The notes beneath the pieces were generated by a model. It ran no database searches, had not been told where the DNA came from, and saw nothing but the letters and a program-made list of their open reading frames with translations. Of a DNA stretch of 64,000 nucleotides, positions 23,601 through 34,556 are shown one piece after another. Both the position numbers and the translations under genes were made by a program. Each line of letters starts with the position of its first letter. Position 1 is the first letter of the stretch. The DNA is from Cercozoa sp. M6MM (Eukaryota > Endomyxa: Ascetosporea). Location: assembly GCA_040357565.1 (NCBI GenBank), contig JBDODJ010000003.1, one strand, 5' to 3'.

Positions 23601-25547
23601 ACCCCTCCCGTTTACCCCGTGCCCTTTTCCCCCCCCCCCCCCCCCCCGACAGTGGCGTCGCTTTGAACAATCGCACGGCGGCGTGTCGGATGCGCGACTG
23701 GTTGACACGCGTCTGCAGGAACGCCAGCGCATTCTGGCGCGGTACTTTTCCCCCCATATCCCTTACCTTCTTACNNNNNNNNNNNNNNNNNNNNNNNNNN
23801 NNNNNNNNNNNNNNNNNNNNNNNNNNNNNNNNNNNNNNNNNNNNNNNNNNNNNNNNNNNNNNNNNNNNNNNNNNCCCCCAGGAAGGAGAAAAAGACGAAG
23901 CGCGGCCGAGCGGAGATAACGCCGAAAGAAAGCGACGCCGACGAACGCGAAATTCTGCGCGAGATGCGGCGCAACCTCCAGTTGCGTGCCGAGCGGTACA
24001 CTTAGCTTGCCCAGTTGGCACGTGCCAGGGACCAATCGATCACTGAGTGATCAGTCAGTGATCAACTGCGTGTGTATGTTTTGGGGTCAAAAGGGACCGT
24101 CTGCAGCGCGAGCGACAGGCGCAAAAGTACCTGCCGCAGCAGGACGAAAAAATCGACGAATTGGCGCCGGAGAACGTCAAGCGCGCGCGTCATGGCGACG
24201 GTAATTACACCTCCCCTACCCTACCCCTACCCTACCCTCTATCCTACCCCTACCCCTACCCCTACCCCCTATCCTACCCCTATCCCTACCTCTACCCCCT
24301 TACCCCTACCCCTCTTACCCCCTTACCCCAGAGCGAGCGAAGCCAGCTGCAGGCGTGAGCGACAAGCACACGGCCTTTGTGTTCAACCTGCCGCCCGAGT
24401 GCGACGACACGGCGCTGCTGCAGTGGCTGCACATGCAGGCCAGCGACCGCAGCAACGGCGCCGTGCCTGACGTAGGCTTGTTTACTCCCACCTTTACCCC
24501 TTACCCTTACCCCTTACCCTTACCCCTTACCCTTACCCCTTGCCCCTTGCCCTTGCCCCTTGCCCCTCGCCCCTTACCCCCTACCCTTACCCTCCGGTAG
24601 ATCCACAAGGCACTGCCGCACGGCGAGAGTTTCGCCGACCACAGCACGGGCATCCGCATCCTCAAGCAGCGCGGCGGCGGCAGTCGCGGCCAGGCCTTTG
24701 TGGACTTCGAGACGGCCGAGTGGCGCGATGCCGCCGTCGCTTCGCTGCACGGACGTCTGCTGCACGACCGCGCTCTCCAGTGGGTGCTTTACCCCCCTCT
24801 TTACCCTCACCCCTTTATCCCTCTACCCCCACCACTTTACCCCCACCCTTTACCCCCACCCTTTACCCCGGTGGTAGCGCCGCGGCCGCGGCACGGGCGA
24901 GCAGAAGGACGTAACGGCGTCCGCGCGGACGTTGTACGTGGCACACACGCCGCGTCGCAGCGCCGATCGCGACATCCGCGCGGCCATGCAGGCGCTGCTG
25001 GCGCTGCGTGACCCGGAGGCCACCATGGACTTTGGCAAGGTGGAGGTACGCCCCGTGTATCTACCCCTATGTTCCCTCTTACTCCTCTTACCTTCTCTCC
25101 CAGGTGATCGAAGTGCGGCAAGGAATGACGCGCTCGGGCGACTTCAAGCCCTTCGCCTACGTGGAACTGGGCGACGCCGCGGCCGTGTCGCACGTGCTCA
25201 AGATGGCGGCGCAGATGGCGCTGCGTGGCACACCGCCGCAGATCGACGGCGTCACACTCGAGCTGCGCAAGTACGAACGCGGCGGCCGCAAGAAACGCGA
25301 GCGACGCGCGCCGACGCGACCGGTTCGACGGCCCAAACATGGCTTTGCCAGTGTTGTCAAGTTCGACAAGAAGGACAAGAAGGACAAGAAGGACAAGAAA
25401 GACGAGAAGGACAAGGCCAACAAGGGCACTAAGGCTGCTGAGGACAAGACTAATAAGGAAACTAAGGTCGATGACGCCGGTGCCATGCGCGATGATGAGT
25501 CGCCCAAGCCGCGCTCCAACGCCGACTTTGCCGCGCTCTTCTCCTGA
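20664..25547 (+). CDS. SART3: SART3/Prp24-like U4/U6 snRNP recycling factor
   Basis: Nuclear RNA-binding factor that reanneals U4 and U6 snRNAs. Begins MDQTSESELAAQQSLLERSI. An acidic SDSDSEDEDMNDED block follows, then HAT (half-a-TPR) helices spread over many exons: WPQTWQRTLEYLQRECTL, YVYAWQCLFEALAM, TVWQAAAQFETTLRADYKAA and EWRRFEQSHGG. A Lys/Arg-rich helical link (KKTKRGRAEITPKES) precedes two RRMs: RRM1 with TAFVFNLPPECDDTAL and GQAFVDFETAEWR, and RRM2 with RTLYVAHTPRR and FKPFAYVELGDAAA. The tail is Lys/Asp repeats (KKDKKDKK) and ends RSNADFAALFS, matching the conserved C-terminal motif through which animal SART3 binds LSm proteins. An assembly gap (23775-23874) lies in an intron between HAT and linker exons. 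Many introns are pure pyrimidine repeats (see findings). Confidence 0.92.
23775..23874. other. Assembly gap (100 N)
   Basis: Exactly 100 N, flanked by C-rich intron sequence of SART3. The round length suggests an arbitrary gap size; true length is unknown. Confidence 0.95.
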
Positions 25548-26574
25548 GTTTTGCTAGCCAAAAGTCAATACAGTTTAACGAACGACCAGCGATAGCGGTT
25601 CTTTTAGTGTTGGTGACTCAGTGTAGCCCATGATGTGGACATACCACGCTTCTTTCATGCAGGAAACAGAAGTAGCTTTTCTCCGCACAGAAGTGATTGG
25701 ATCCTCATCTTGACCGTTGATGCTTGTCCATGCATTACTGCTATCAGGGTCGAAGGTAGAACAGTGTAGAGGGGGCCTCATACCAGCTGGTGGTCAAGCA
25801 TTCCTACTTGATCCGCCTTAAGATTGAGTGCCTACATTTATCGCGTTTTTTTGGCTTCCAGCGCTCTGGAGTGCCCCGTCACTGCACTACAGCCAGATTT
25901 TGCCCAAGTTTGCTCACCTTCTACCCAACTCTGCTCAACTGCTCGAGTCTGCTTGGTTCCGGAGTTTGCTCAAGTTCCGGAGTTTGCTCAAGTTCCGGAG
26001 TTTGCTCAAGTTCCGGAGTTTGCTCAAGTTCCGGAGTTTCGTTCGGAGTGCCTCGGACCTATCTTAACATTCGAGCCGCATAGTTTAAAGTCTGTACGAA
26101 CTGAAGGCGGCGGAGTGTTAAATGTCAGGGCCGAGCGATTCCGTGAGCGTCGCGAGCCTGCCAAAAATAACCGGACGCGAAACTTCGCCGCTGTGCCGCG
26201 CGTAAGGAACGCTTCGCCGACTCTTCGAGAGCGAGAAGGAGAAAGTCGCACTGCTCACCAATTAGCGAGATCAACTCGAGGTCGACAAGCGTGTTCTGCA
26301 ACTTTGAATCGACAGTTTCGCTCAACACGCTCATGGACTGGCAGACCGATCAGAAGACTTTGTCAGACGAGTTGCAAGCGACCGCGGCTGAAGTTGAACG
26401 TCTCCGAGAGGTCGTGACTCGCCTCTAAGACCGTGAGCTGCTGTCTGGAGGAACAGGGTGCACCTATGAAGCAGAGCTGCGCCTCTTAGCGCAAATGAAA
26501 GACGACGACGCCTCTGTGCGTTCTGACTATGCGTCCACCGGTTGTGGCAGAGCGCCTATGAGCGCAACTAAAAG
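25548..26574. other. Low-coding region with degenerate coiled-coil-like frames
   Basis: No intact gene is supported. A minus-strand open frame (25575-25781) reads plausibly but has no homologue I know. On the plus strand from about 26210 to 26430 one can read coiled-coil-like fragments (RRLFESEKEKVALLTN, DWQTDQKTLSDELQATAAEV, ERLREVVTRL) broken by stop codons, so this may be a decayed gene. The 18-bp tandem repeat lies within. Confidence 0.4.
25964..26040 (+). repeat. 18-bp tandem repeat (GAGTTTGCTCAAGTTCCG)
   Basis: About four to five near-perfect copies of an 18-bp unit. The length is a multiple of three, so all three plus-strand frames stay open across it; one frame reads (VPEFAQ)n. Confidence 0.85.
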
Positions 26575-26932
26575 ATGGCGATGCCTCGACTCCGACTACG
26601 TGTTGCGTCCCGCGTCATACAGATTGACGGAGTTACGCATCAAGATGCTGTGCGACTTAATCGCATCTGTCGCTCGCCAGGTAACAATTTATGAATTCAG
26701 TGGGCTTTAATTAATGAGTTTTGTGTCTGTTTGACTCCCTCTAGAACTTGTCCTGCACGGCGTGAACTGCCTGCATCAAGTGCACGATGCTGGCCTTCCT
26801 GTGCTGGAGTACATTCAGCAGGCCGACAGAGTCACTCCTTTGCTCTGGGAGCACGTGCCAGAAGTTCAGGAGCTCCGACCACAAGTTCACCTGCAAGAAC
26901 CTTCCGCAAGTTCGTTGCCTGCATGGGTGTAG
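26575..26932 (+). CDS. Possible small two-exon gene, unknown
   Basis: Exons 26575-26680 and 26745-26932 join through a canonical intron (GTAACA...CCCTCTAG) to give a 97-residue frame beginning MAMPRLRLRVASRVIQID and continuing GVTHQDAVRLNRICRSPE, LVLHGVNCLHQVHDAG, VLEYIQQADRVTPLLWEHVP. A stop lies just upstream of the first Met, and the frame closes at 26930-26932. The peptide is not low-complexity, but it matches no family I know and lies in a region with other decayed coding, so it may be a relic. Confidence 0.3.
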
Positions 26933-27299
26933 GTACGCGTACAAGTTGAAGTCCGACAAGTGCAAGAACCGTCTGTCATCTCTGATCTGGGAGTGAAATC
27001 GGTGCCTCCATTAAATTTTACTAAGTATCGTGTTTCGATACATTTTTATTGTTTAAAGCAAATAAGTTTAGTTGTCCGTCCCTGCTTTGATTACTTACCT
27101 GGAACCTTATGATTCGCATCAAAAAGGAGTAGTATCTCGTTGCAGTTTGCGAACCGGATGCGATACTCCAGTCGACTGAGTAGTAACTTATAGCGTGGAT
27201 TTTACCGATATCGTACCGTATGTAAATTTATGTAGGTCGTTAATTGGCAAATTAATCAGAGTTAATATTGAACGAAACTGAACGGAATCGATTTGAAGC
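26933..27299. other. Intergenic, AT-rich
   Basis: Short AT-rich stretch with no open frame of interest. It ends where similarity to the IleRS 3' end begins. Confidence 0.4.
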
Positions 27300-27528
27300 T
27301 AAAAGAATGCGGAGCTTGTGCTTATTCAACAAGAACAACAACGATCTCGAACTCGCAGTCGTCGATCTGCTCGGGCTTGCGCATGATGAGCTTGTCGGCG
27401 TCGATGCCGTCGACGCACTCAACGATCGGGAGACGCACGCTGCCGGCGACCTCCTGCGCCTTCCATGCCAATTTTGGTACTCGCCCTTCCTTAAGCACTG
27501 TTTCTTTGATTTTCATTCGCTCCTGCAA
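27300..27528 (-). pseudogene. Partial duplicate of the IleRS C-terminus
   Basis: The minus strand from about 27465 down to 27322 encodes [20 protein letters not shown] and [20 protein letters not shown] before a stop, nearly identical to the end of the isoleucyl-tRNA synthetase gene 800 bp away (28124-28275). Similarity continues a little way into the sequence after the stop codon. Upstream of the shared block the frame is unrelated (KETVLKEGRVPKLA). It lacks every catalytic domain, so it is a fragment. A few substitutions (G to C, A to V, R to L) suggest it is no longer constrained. Confidence 0.85.
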
Positions 27529-27551
27529 GCTAGTTAGTTAGTTGAGTCTGT

Positions 27552-27606
27552 CCGGGGTGGGTCATAAGAGCATGGCCGTGTCTACCGCCCCCGCTGAGGG
27601 TAGGAC
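27552..27606 (-). repeat. Dispersed structured element, copy 3 (inverted, 5'-truncated)
   Basis: On the minus strand it reads CCTACCCTCAGCGGGGGCGG followed by the core CGGCCATGCTCTTATGA and CCCACCCCGG, then an AACTAACTAACT tail to about 27533. It keeps the CCC/GGG stem and four of five pairs of the second stem. Confidence 0.65.
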
Positions 27607-28123
27607 CACACAACGAAGTCGACTTCATGGTTGGTGCAGGTAGCGGGCTACAAGTAGAGAGGCGTCGCAGGCGGCGTCGGGTCGTCCCGTCGTCGCCCTC
27701 TCATCCCTGCACTCGATAACTAACAAACAAACGGACATAGACTTAAGGCCATCCATCACTGCTATGAGTGATGGCCTAGTCTATGCCGGGAACCTCTCGG
27801 TCCAGTGCCTGCTGCTGGGACGCTGGTTGTCTTTTGACAGTTGCTTCCTCGTCCCAGCCGGGGTTGGCCAGTGTCTTCAATTGTGCGCCATTGGGCTTCT
27901 GATAAGCTTCCGTCTAAAAGCCAACGAGCCTCCAAACCAGCCAGACGAGAACCCTTTGCGCTAAACCCGCCAATTAGGCACAACCTACGAAGCCGCTCTA
28001 CCGGCCTGCCGGACGACGAGGCGGAGCACCACGACACGAAGGAAACTAAGTCAAATGTTACCGTCGCGTACCGCAGCCTTTAGTAATATCGTTTCTTAAC
28101 ATAAAGGAACAACGAGCTCGAGT
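27607..28123. other. Spacer between IleRS fragment and IleRS gene
   Basis: Holds the hairpin above. A minus-strand open frame of about 91 codons (27762-28037) exists but shows no known domain. Probably inserted or duplicated sequence. Confidence 0.4.
27736..27785. repeat. Imperfect inverted repeat (hairpin)
   Basis: Left arm CATAGACTTAAGGCCATCCA TCACT and right arm AGTGATGGCCTAGTCTATG are complementary apart from two small bulges, with a six-base loop. It lies between the IleRS fragment and the intact IleRS gene. Confidence 0.75.
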
Positions 28124-31100
28124 TTATTCAACACGAACGACAGCGATCTCGAACTCACAGTCGTCGATCTGCTCGGGCTTGCGCATGATGAGCTTGTCGG
28201 CGTCGATGCCGTCGACGCCCTCAACGATCGGGAGACGCACGCTGTCGGCAATCTCCTGCGCCTTGGCAGACACCGACTTGGCGACGGCCGACTCCTTGTC
28301 GACAAAGGCAAAGTGCACCTGCACCTTGTCGAGCGGCGACAGACCGGCGTCGCGACGGAAGCGCTGCACGCGGTTGCGGAACTCGCGCGCTAGACGCGCT
28401 TCGTGCAGCGCAGGCGTCACCACGGCGTCCAGCAGCAGCTACTCGGGGGAGGGGGTAAAGGGGGGGGGGGGGTGGTATGGGGACAAGCAGGCTCAGGTAC
28501 CAGCGCAGCGTCGTCGTCGGCAGCGATGCTGGCCCACCTGTCCGAGTCACCTGTGAACTCCTGACGCACGGCGAGATCCTCACGCGTCAGCTGCTCGCCG
28601 GCGATCTCGATGCTGCCGCTCTCCAGCAGACCGAGCACCTGCTCGTGCGAGAGCTTCTTGAGCTCCTTCATCACGTCGCGCATCTGCACTCAAAAAGTTT
28701 CGAAAATGTTAAAGCCTCATTTTAAAACTATAGCTTTGATTTAAAAAGTTTTTAGCTTCAATTGCGAAATGGTAAAGCTTTGCTTCAGAAGAGCGCACCT
28801 TCTTGCCGAGACGCTGGCCGAGACGCTTGCGATCAGGCTCGACGTGCATCTGCACGACGTCGCGCACGTCGTTGCAGAAGGTGACCTGCTCGACCGAGAG
28901 CTCCTCAGAGATGTAGCGCGTGAGCACCTCGTTGCTCACGTCGTCGAGCCACGCCGCGTTCGGGTGCTGCAAAGCAAAAACTTGAGTTGAGTCGAGTTGC
29001 GATGAGTTGAGTTGAGTTGAGTTGAGAGACAATGCACCAGAACACGCAGCTCGGCGAGCGGCTGCTTGAGCGAAAGCGTGCGCTGGTCGCGCAGCTTGCG
29101 ACCCAGGTCGATCACCTTCTGCATGCGCGCCACGCGACGCTCGAGCTACCCAGCAAAGCAAATCTCAACTCATGAAAAGTTTTGCGAAAGCTTTGAAGCT
29201 AAAGAGAGGAGCGGGTACATCGGCATCGCGCAGTTCGTCGCGCACCTCGGGCAGCAGCAGGAAGTGCACCGACGGCTGTCGCAGCTCGTGCTCCTCGGGC
29301 AGTGCGAGTCGCAGGTTGAGGTACATCTCCTCGACCAGGAAGGGCGTGAACGGCGCCATCAGTCGCGACAGGTCGAAAAGCACGCGCCACAGCGACTGCA
29401 GCGACTGGTGCGCCTCCTCGGCACCGAGCTGTCCGCGCAGACGCGAACGGTTCAGTCGCACGTAGATGTTGGTCAGCTCATCGATGAAACTCACGAGGCG
29501 CGGCACCACCTGCGGGGGGGGGGGGGGGGGGTAAAGGGTANNNNNNNNNNNNNNNNNNNNNNNNNNNNNNNNNNNNNNNNNNNNNNNNNNNNNNNNNNNN
29601 NNNNNNNNNNNNNNNNNNNNNNNNNNNNNNNNNNNNNNNNGGGGGGGGGTATGCCCATGCCCTACCGTGTAGAGACGGTAGGCGTCCATCTCGGTACGCA
29701 CGTGCTCGACGAGGGACTGGAGTCGTGCCGCCAGCCACCGGTCCATGAGGTTGCTCGGCGTGAACTCCAGGTCGGCCTGGAACTTGCCGCCGCACTCGTT
29801 CTCGTAGCGCGTGGCGTTCTCCGTGAGGAAACGGTACGCGTTGAACCACGGCTTGAACACCGAGCGCACCACCTCGTACACACCCTATCCACCAGGGGGG
29901 TGGGGGGGGGGTAGGGTGTGTGTGTGTGTGTGTGTGTGGGGTAAAACCTTCTCGTCAAACTTGAGCGACTCGGCACGCACCACCGGCGAATTGATCAAGT
30001 ACAGACGCACGGCATCGGCACCGTACTACACATACACAGGATAAGCTTGTTACGGTCCATACAGTACAGGTAGCAGTAGTAGTACCTTGGAAATCACATC
30101 CGTCGGCGGCGGATAGTTGCGCTTGCTCTTGCTCTACAGGGGGGAATAAAGGGGCGGGCTGGGGGGGGGGGGGGACACTACCATCTTCTTGCCGTCGATG
30201 GCAAGCACGAGGCCGTTGACGACGAGGTTCTTGAAGGCCGGCTTGTCGAACAGCGCCGTCGACAGCACCATGAGTGTGTAGAACCAGCCACGTGTCTGTC
30301 CACCAGTCAGTCAGCGGGTCAGAGAGTGGGTCAGAGTGACCCGATAACTGATCGCACAGTCACAAGAAGTAGTACCTGGTCGAGACCCTCGGCAATGAAG
30401 TCGGCCGGGTAGCCAGCCAGGAACTTCTCCTTGTTCTCGAACGGGTAGTGCTGCTGCGCGTACGGCATACTGCCCGACTCGAACCAGCAGTCAAACACCT
30501 ACACATACACGTGCACATTTGGTACCAGTCAATGAGGCACAGGGAGACTACCTCATCAACACGCGTCAGTTTGGCACCAGTGTCCGGACACGTGAGCACG
30601 AGACCGTCGATACTCTCGCGGTGCAGGTCGTCGACACTGCCGACAGGCAGACCGGCCAGCTGCTCCAGCATGGCCACCGACGTCACCACCTTGGTCACCG
30701 TCTCGCCCGACTCGGTCTGGCCGCGCTGCGCGGGGGAGGGGGTAAGGGTGGAGTGGGAGGGGAGGGGGTAGAGATACCCAGATCGGAATCGGCGTGCCCC
30801 AGAAGCGGTTGCGCGAGATGGCCCAGTCGCGAGCATCAGCCAGCCTGCACGTGTGGTCCAAACCGACCGTACAGTTAGTGTACAAGTGCCACTATATTGT
30901 AGCCACATAGGAGGTTGTGGTACCAATTGTGGAAGCGGCCCTCCTGCACGTGCTTGGGCACCCAGTAGGTCTGCTTGTTGTTGGCGATCAGACGGTCCTT
31001 GAGCACCTCGACGTCGACGAACCTACAGGTTAATCCGTCGAGAGACAGTACCTCCCAGGTAGTCGGGCAGTAGGCAGTGGGTACCAGGACTCGACGGCCT

Positions 31101-32956
31101 TGTAGATCAGGGGCGTCTCGGAACGCCAGCAGAAGGGGTAGCTATGCTTCTCGCTGGCGTGCTTGATAAGCACGCCGCGCTCCTTAAGCAGCGCGATGAT
31201 GTCGCTGTCGGCCTCCTTGATGTACTTGCCGGCCAGACCGTCGCCCAGTGCCTCTGTGAAGCAGCCGCTGTCGTCGACGGGACACACGACCTTGTCGCCC
31301 TTGCGCACGACGCCGTGCTTGGTGCACACGCGCAGATCGTCCTCACCAAAGCCCGGCGCCTGGTGCACAATGCCCGTGCCGCTCTCCGAGCCGACGTAGT
31401 CGTCCTCCAGCACGCGCCAGCAGCCGCGCTCCTGCAGGTCCGCGCGGTCCGCAAAGTACCTGCGTTGACATGTTTGTTCATGCTTTGACACTGAGTACTA
31501 GACACTGGCCTACGGGAACAGCGGCTCGTACTGCGTGCCCACAATCTCCGAGGCAGCGAACTTGCTGAGCACCTGGTAGTGCTTGCCTTCCTGTACACAT
31601 AATAGTGCATCCTGCTAGGTAGTTAAGGGGGTGTGACAGGCTGACTACCTTGGCCTTCTTGCCGTACAGCTTGTGCAGGCCCTGCTGAGCGACGACAAAG
31701 ACCTTCTTGGACGCCACGTCGCGAATACGCAGCAACTCGTGCGACGCGTTCACACAGAGCTATGCGTTGGTTTTGTTAAGGGAGGGACAAGTCAGAATTA
31801 AGGGTGCGTACAGGCGAAAGTAAATAAGGCTGCCTACCGCAAGGTTGGACGGCAGTGTCCACGGCGTCGTGGTCCACGCCAGCAGAAACTCGGGCAGGCC
31901 ACTCTCCTCGTCATGCGAGTCCTTGCTGTAGGAAGGGTAGGGGTAGGGTAAGGGCACAGGGGGTGAAGGGAAGGGGTACATGGCAAAGGCGACAACGACA
32001 GAGGGATCGTGCACGTCCTTGTAGTTCGACTTGGCCTCAAAGTTCGACAGCGGCGTGTTGAGACCAGTCGAGAAGGGCATGACCTTGTAACCCTGGTACA
32101 CGAGGTTCTTGTCCCACAGCTGACCGAACACGTGCCACACCGACTCCATGAACGAGATGTCCATCGTCTGTATCAACAGCAACACTGTCAGTCAGTCCAA
32201 GTACATACACACACACACACATACACACTGAGTTGTGTACCTTGTAGTCGCGCTCAAAGTCGATCCAGCGACCGACGCGCTTGACGACGTCCTCCCACTG
32301 CTGCGAGTAGCGCATCACGATGGCGCGGCACTCGGCGTTGTAGACGTCGATGCCCATGTCCAGCACCTGCTGGTTCGACTTGATGTCGAGCTTCTTGTTG
32401 ATCTCGTGCTCCACCGGCAGGCCGTGTGTGTCCCACCCAAAGCGACGCTCGACGTGGAAACCCTTGGCCGTCGCGTAACGCGTCACAATGTCCTTGATCG
32501 TACCGGCCAGGATGTGACCGTAGTGCGGCAGACCCGTCGCGAACGGCGGACCGTCGTAGAACGTGAATGGCGGCCGGCCCTCGCTACGACGCAGCTGCTC
32601 CTGCGCAGCGCCACAAAAGCAAAAGTGCCAAAGACACTTCCAATTTTGGGCCGACGTCAAAACTTACATGGAACGCGTTGATGTCATCCCAGTACTTCAA
32701 CTGCTGCTCCTCGCCGTCAGCAAAGTTGTACGAGGCCGACACTACGGAAAATAACAATGTTTGTTGTATTTTTCTGATCAGGGACAGGAAAACTGGAGAA
32801 AAACAACACAACTGCGCCAAAAGCGCATAAATCCCAGCACGGGCCAGTCAAAATACAGTGGGCACACGTATGGCACCGCCCGTTGGCGCAGCGAATTGCA
32901 GCGTGGCCCGAAAAAGATATGAACTCACCCTCCTCGAACGTAAAGTCTTGCGACAT
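28124..32956 (-). CDS. IARS1: Isoleucyl-tRNA synthetase, cytosolic
   Basis: Class Ia synthetase that charges tRNA-Ile. The first exon is MSQDFTFEE followed by an intron; then [40 protein letters not shown] (HIGH-type motif HYGH), [20 protein letters not shown], and [13 protein letters not shown]. The editing domain is spread over about 32.1-30.4 kb (VQYEPLFPYF-type region near 31.5 kb, [15 protein letters not shown]). The KMSKS loop is split by an intron at about 30180 and reads [11 protein letters not shown] when joined. The anticodon-binding part and a C-terminal domain of repeated beta strands end at ...[11 protein letters not shown], stop at 28124. Roughly twenty exons. An assembly gap (29541-29640) sits in an intron flanked by poly-G. 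Length and domain order fit the eukaryotic cytosolic enzyme. Confidence 0.94.
29541..29640. other. Assembly gap (100 N)
   Basis: 100 N inside an IleRS intron, with poly-G on both sides. Confidence 0.95.
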
Positions 32957-33134
32957 GGCGAAGCACAACCGATTGATATTACGATTGTGGGCCCTGCGCA
33001 CGAAGATTCTCATCTCCTGCCACGGAGAGAAGGCGGACTGGCTTCGGAACTCGCAATACTGTTCCCGATGGCCAAAGATTAAAAAAATCCAACAAAGACA
33101 GAATCGTGACTTGTCTCGACAGAAAGGCACGAGA

Positions 33135-34506
33135 TCAGATAGTGATAATGATAAGTCCGCGCCGGCGCTGCATAGATTCATTAGGATGGAGTCTGGCACC
33201 GAGTTCGGTGAGGACTTCGCGAAGTTTTTTCGGCAGCTTGGCGCCGTGTGCACCGCTGTGTGTGCCCTTTCCTGCCGCAGCAGCATGTGTGTGGGCAGCA
33301 CAAGAGACAGGAGCGAGCAGAGGTACCGACAATGATGGTGTACTCGCCGTGGTAGTTGCGCTCGAATGCGTACTGCAAGGCGAGCATGAGCACATCTTCG
33401 GCCTCGACCTGCAGCAGGCCGTGCAGGTCGACCTTGCTGACGTTGTCGATTTCGCTGTTGTGTGCGCGCACGCTGAGTACTACGGCGTCGTGCTGGATGG
33501 CGTCGCGCCGGCGCTTCATCTCGTGCAGCTCGTTGGTGGCAGCAGAGGCGCGTGCCAGGTTGGACTGTCGGTGGTGCCGATTGACATCGCGCTGCTGCTT
33601 GAGGATCGACCCGGCCATGGCGTGCGCCTGCTCGCGCATCCGGTGCGACTGGTGCGCAAGGTCCTCCTTGCGACTGAGGTTCTGGTCCACACGCGAGAGC
33701 ACCTCGCGTACCTGCTGGCGGATCTCCATCTGGAGGGGGGTAGGTACAAGAGTCAAGGGAAGGGCAAGTCCATGTACCGGCATGGAGAACTCGTGTGCCT
33801 TGACTCGGCTTTGGAACAGGCGTGCTTCATCGTGAGTACGTGTGGCAGCGTTGGGCACTTCGCGTGTCTGCGTGAGACTGTGCAGTTTGGGCGCTGTGAG
33901 GTGTGCCGATCGCTGCCACTCCACACCGGTGCCTTTGCCGTACTTGCATGTGAGTGCCTTGTGCGCCTTGTTGACGTCTGCCTTGTTATCAAGAACCAAT
34001 ATTAAGCCAGAAAAACAGCCAAGAGGATTAAGACTGAGGCAGAGAGAGTGTACCCTTGGAGCACCAAGTGTAGTGTTGGTGCAGCACCTCGCGTGAGAGC
34101 TGCGGGAAGTGCTCCTGCAGTCGCCCGAGGTCGTGCGTCTCCTTGAGCGACAGGTTCGGCGATGCCGTGTTGCGCTGCATGCGTCGACCGACGCGCCGAC
34201 TGCCGGCGTCGTCTACTGGCAGCGCCTGTTTCAACAAACCTTACATCCCCCTTACCCTTTACCCTTTACGCCCCCCCCCCCCGTACCATGGAGGGACTCT
34301 CGTGTGCGGCATGCGCAAGTTGCTCGCTGCGAATCATGTCGAGACTCGGCGTCGGCGCGCGCTGATGACAATTAACCGTCTCCACGCTTATTCGGTTCTT
34401 TCGACGGTTACGACGACCACCTCGGCGTCCGCGCGGAGGCGACGGCGAGGGTGACCGGTGACTACACAGTGTTCGAGTTGGAACCAGGTGTGGATATATA
34501 TGTATT

Positions 34507-34556
<50 letters not shown>

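Noticed and set aside
24206-24330. Internal telomere repeat array.
   Set aside because: Units are CCCTAC, CCCTTAC and CCCCTTAC of mixed length, not a constant telomere unit, and they lie in introns in sense orientation.
25575-25781. Minus-strand frame of 68 codons after SART3.
   Set aside because: Reads plausibly but has no flanking exons I could join and no homologue I know.
27762-28037. Minus-strand frame of about 91 codons between the IleRS fragment and gene.
   Set aside because: No start context, splice partner or known domain; probably chance in GC-rich spacer.
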